Origin: Clostridium bowmanii | Lineage (GTDB): Bacteria > Bacillota > Clostridia > Clostridiales > Clostridiaceae | NCBI RefSeq assembly: GCF_018861315.1 | Contig: NZ_JAHLDL010000002.1 | Coordinates: 124,001 to 188,000, forward strand | Direction of reading: 5' to 3' | DNA: 64,000 bases | The notes under the pieces: model-generated | The model's database searches: none | The model's input: only the letters and a program-made list of their open reading frames with translations | What the model was told of the DNA's origin: nothing | Shown: piece after piece, positions 63,060-64,000 of the stretch | How the letters are laid out: every line of letters begins with the position of its first letter | Position numbering within the stretch: the first letter of the stretch is position 1 | Translations under genes and position numbers: made by a program

Positions 63060-64000
63060 ATGTTAAAGATCATATTAGATATATTAAGCGTTCCTGCTAT
63101 ATTGGTTGGTCTTATTGCAATGATCGGGTTATTGCTGCAGAAAAAAAATGCTTCAGATGTTTTAAAAGGAACTATTAAGACAATTCTAGGATTTTTGATT
63201 CTTGGTGGGGGTGCAGGAATTGTAGTTGCTGCGCTTGGTAACTTTGGAAATATGTTTGAGCAAGGGTTTGGAGTGGCAGGCGTAGTTCCAAATAATGAAG
63301 CTATTGTTGCATTAGCACTGAAAACCTATGGTACACAAACTGCATTGATTATGGCTTTTGGTATGCTAGCTAATATATTGATTGCACGGTTTACTAAGTT
63401 GAAATATATATTCCTTACAGGGCATCATACTTTATACATGGCTTGTATGATCGCAGCAATTCTTGTAGCTGGGGGAATGAAGGGTATAGCTTTAGTAGCG
63501 GTGGGTTCTATATTGCTTGGATTTGTTATGGCAATATTCCCTGCGATTGCTCAACCAACTATGAGGAAAATTACTGGAAGTGACGAAGTAGGGTTTGCAC
63601 ACTTTGGAACTTTAGGATATGTTTTTTCAGCTTTCATTGGTAAATTAGTTGGAAAAGGTTCTAAATCTACAGAAGAAATGAATTTCCCAAAAGGGTTGAG
63701 TTTTCTAAGAGATACCTCTGTAGCTATTTCTTTAACAATGGGAGTTCTATATATAATTGTAGCTATCGCTTGTGGTCCAACTTATGTAGAATCAAAATTG
63801 AGTGGCGGACAAAACTTTATTATATTTTCAATGATTCAAGCAATAACTTTTGCTGGTGGTGTATACATCATATTAGCAGGTGTAAGATTGATACTTGCAG
63901 AAATTGTGCCTGCCTTCATAGGAATATCGGAAAGAATGGTTCCTGGAGCAATCCCCGCTTTGGACTGTCCAGTGGTATATCCATATGCACCTAATGCAGT
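63060..64000 (+). CDS. ulaA: PTS ascorbate-type IIC permease (cut by window end)
   Basis: The 313 visible codons read MLKIILDILSVPAILVGLIA, then GGGAGIVVAALGNFG, LIMAFGMLANILIARFTKLK and YIFLTGHHTLYMACMIAA, the UlaA/SgaT family. Several membrane helices are evident. ATG 63060 follows GGGGGG. The end lies beyond the window. With the IIB and the regulator's EIIA domain it completes a transport system for L-ascorbate or a similar sugar acid. Confidence 0.88.
   Translation, partial: MLKIILDILSVPAILVGLIAMIGLLLQKKNASDVLKGTIKTILGFLILGGGAGIVVAALGNFGNMFEQGFGVAGVVPNNEAIVALALKTYGTQTALIMAFGMLANILIARFTKLKYIFLTGHHTLYMACMIAAILVAGGMKGIALVAVGSILLGFVMAIFPAIAQPTMRKITGSDEVGFAHFGTLGYVFSAFIGKLVGKGSKSTEEMNFPKGLSFLRDTSVAISLTMGVLYIIVAIACGPTYVESKLSGGQNFIIFSMIQAITFAGGVYIILAGVRLILAEIVPAFIGISERMVPGAIPALDCPVVYPYAPNA

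Noticed and set aside
63770-63994. 74-codon frame inside the PTS IIC gene
   Set aside because: It is an out-of-frame shadow of the UlaA-like permease.

Overview
The window is AT-rich, with Shine-Dalgarno sites of the AGGAGG type, frequent TTG/GTG starts, T-tailed hairpin terminators and families typical of Clostridium: DUF1659/DUF2922 with a sigma factor, an IS231-like IS, a MerR/GyrI-like pair, a BlaI/BlaR1 pair and an ascorbate-type PTS. It looks like the chromosome, or a very large replicon, of a Clostridium species. No rRNA, tRNA or CRISPR array was seen.

Region 1 (1-16.7 kb) is an array of small modules separated by short palindromic repeats that nearly all end in TTTGCTAA. Three copies of one repeat class are exactly 74 bp. 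The modules hold a RhuM gene, a Phd/RelE pair, a zeta-toxin-like pair (two copies, toxin destroyed in both), AbiEi/AbiEii (toxin frameshifted), a secreted SH3 protein, decayed MORN-like and Cys-rich genes, an orphan gene, an ORF-less module, a sigma factor with DUF1659 and DUF2922, and a GHKL-ATPase/receiver pair. The layout resembles an integron-like cassette array, but the sites lack canonical attC R boxes and no integrase lies in the window.

Region 2 (16.8-36.7 kb) is a defence island. It carries a DISARM-like operon (cytosine methylase, AIPR, DrmE, NERD-helicase, DrmA, DrmB, with no recognisable drmC), then a McrB/McrC-like pair, a pRiA4b ORF-3 protein and fragments of DinD and of an AlbA/RecG-like protein. 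Region 3 (36.7-40.9 kb) has a phage/plasmid-type primase-helicase on the minus strand with tandem operator-like repeats, then decayed remnants.

Region 4 (40.9-52.1 kb) is a mobile-element pile-up. An iscB element with its upstream omega (HEARO-like) RNA sits exactly between the end of blaI and the start of blaR1. A MerR regulator is interrupted by an IS1634-like element, itself interrupted by a 3.2-kb DDE/AAA/DUF6431 transposon. Both insertions can be undone on paper from the sequence.

Region 5 (52-60.5 kb) has three dispersed copies of a 370-400-bp unit on the minus strand. Each has a promoter, a leader, a conserved 16-codon ORF and a terminator. Around them are YkvA, a GGDEF protein, a TIM-barrel protein, a decayed PEP-synthase-like gene and rarA behind a LexA-like box. 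Region 6 (60.5-64 kb) is a PTS operon: a BglG-type regulator carrying EIIB/EIIA, then an ascorbate-type IIB and IIC, the last cut by the window end.
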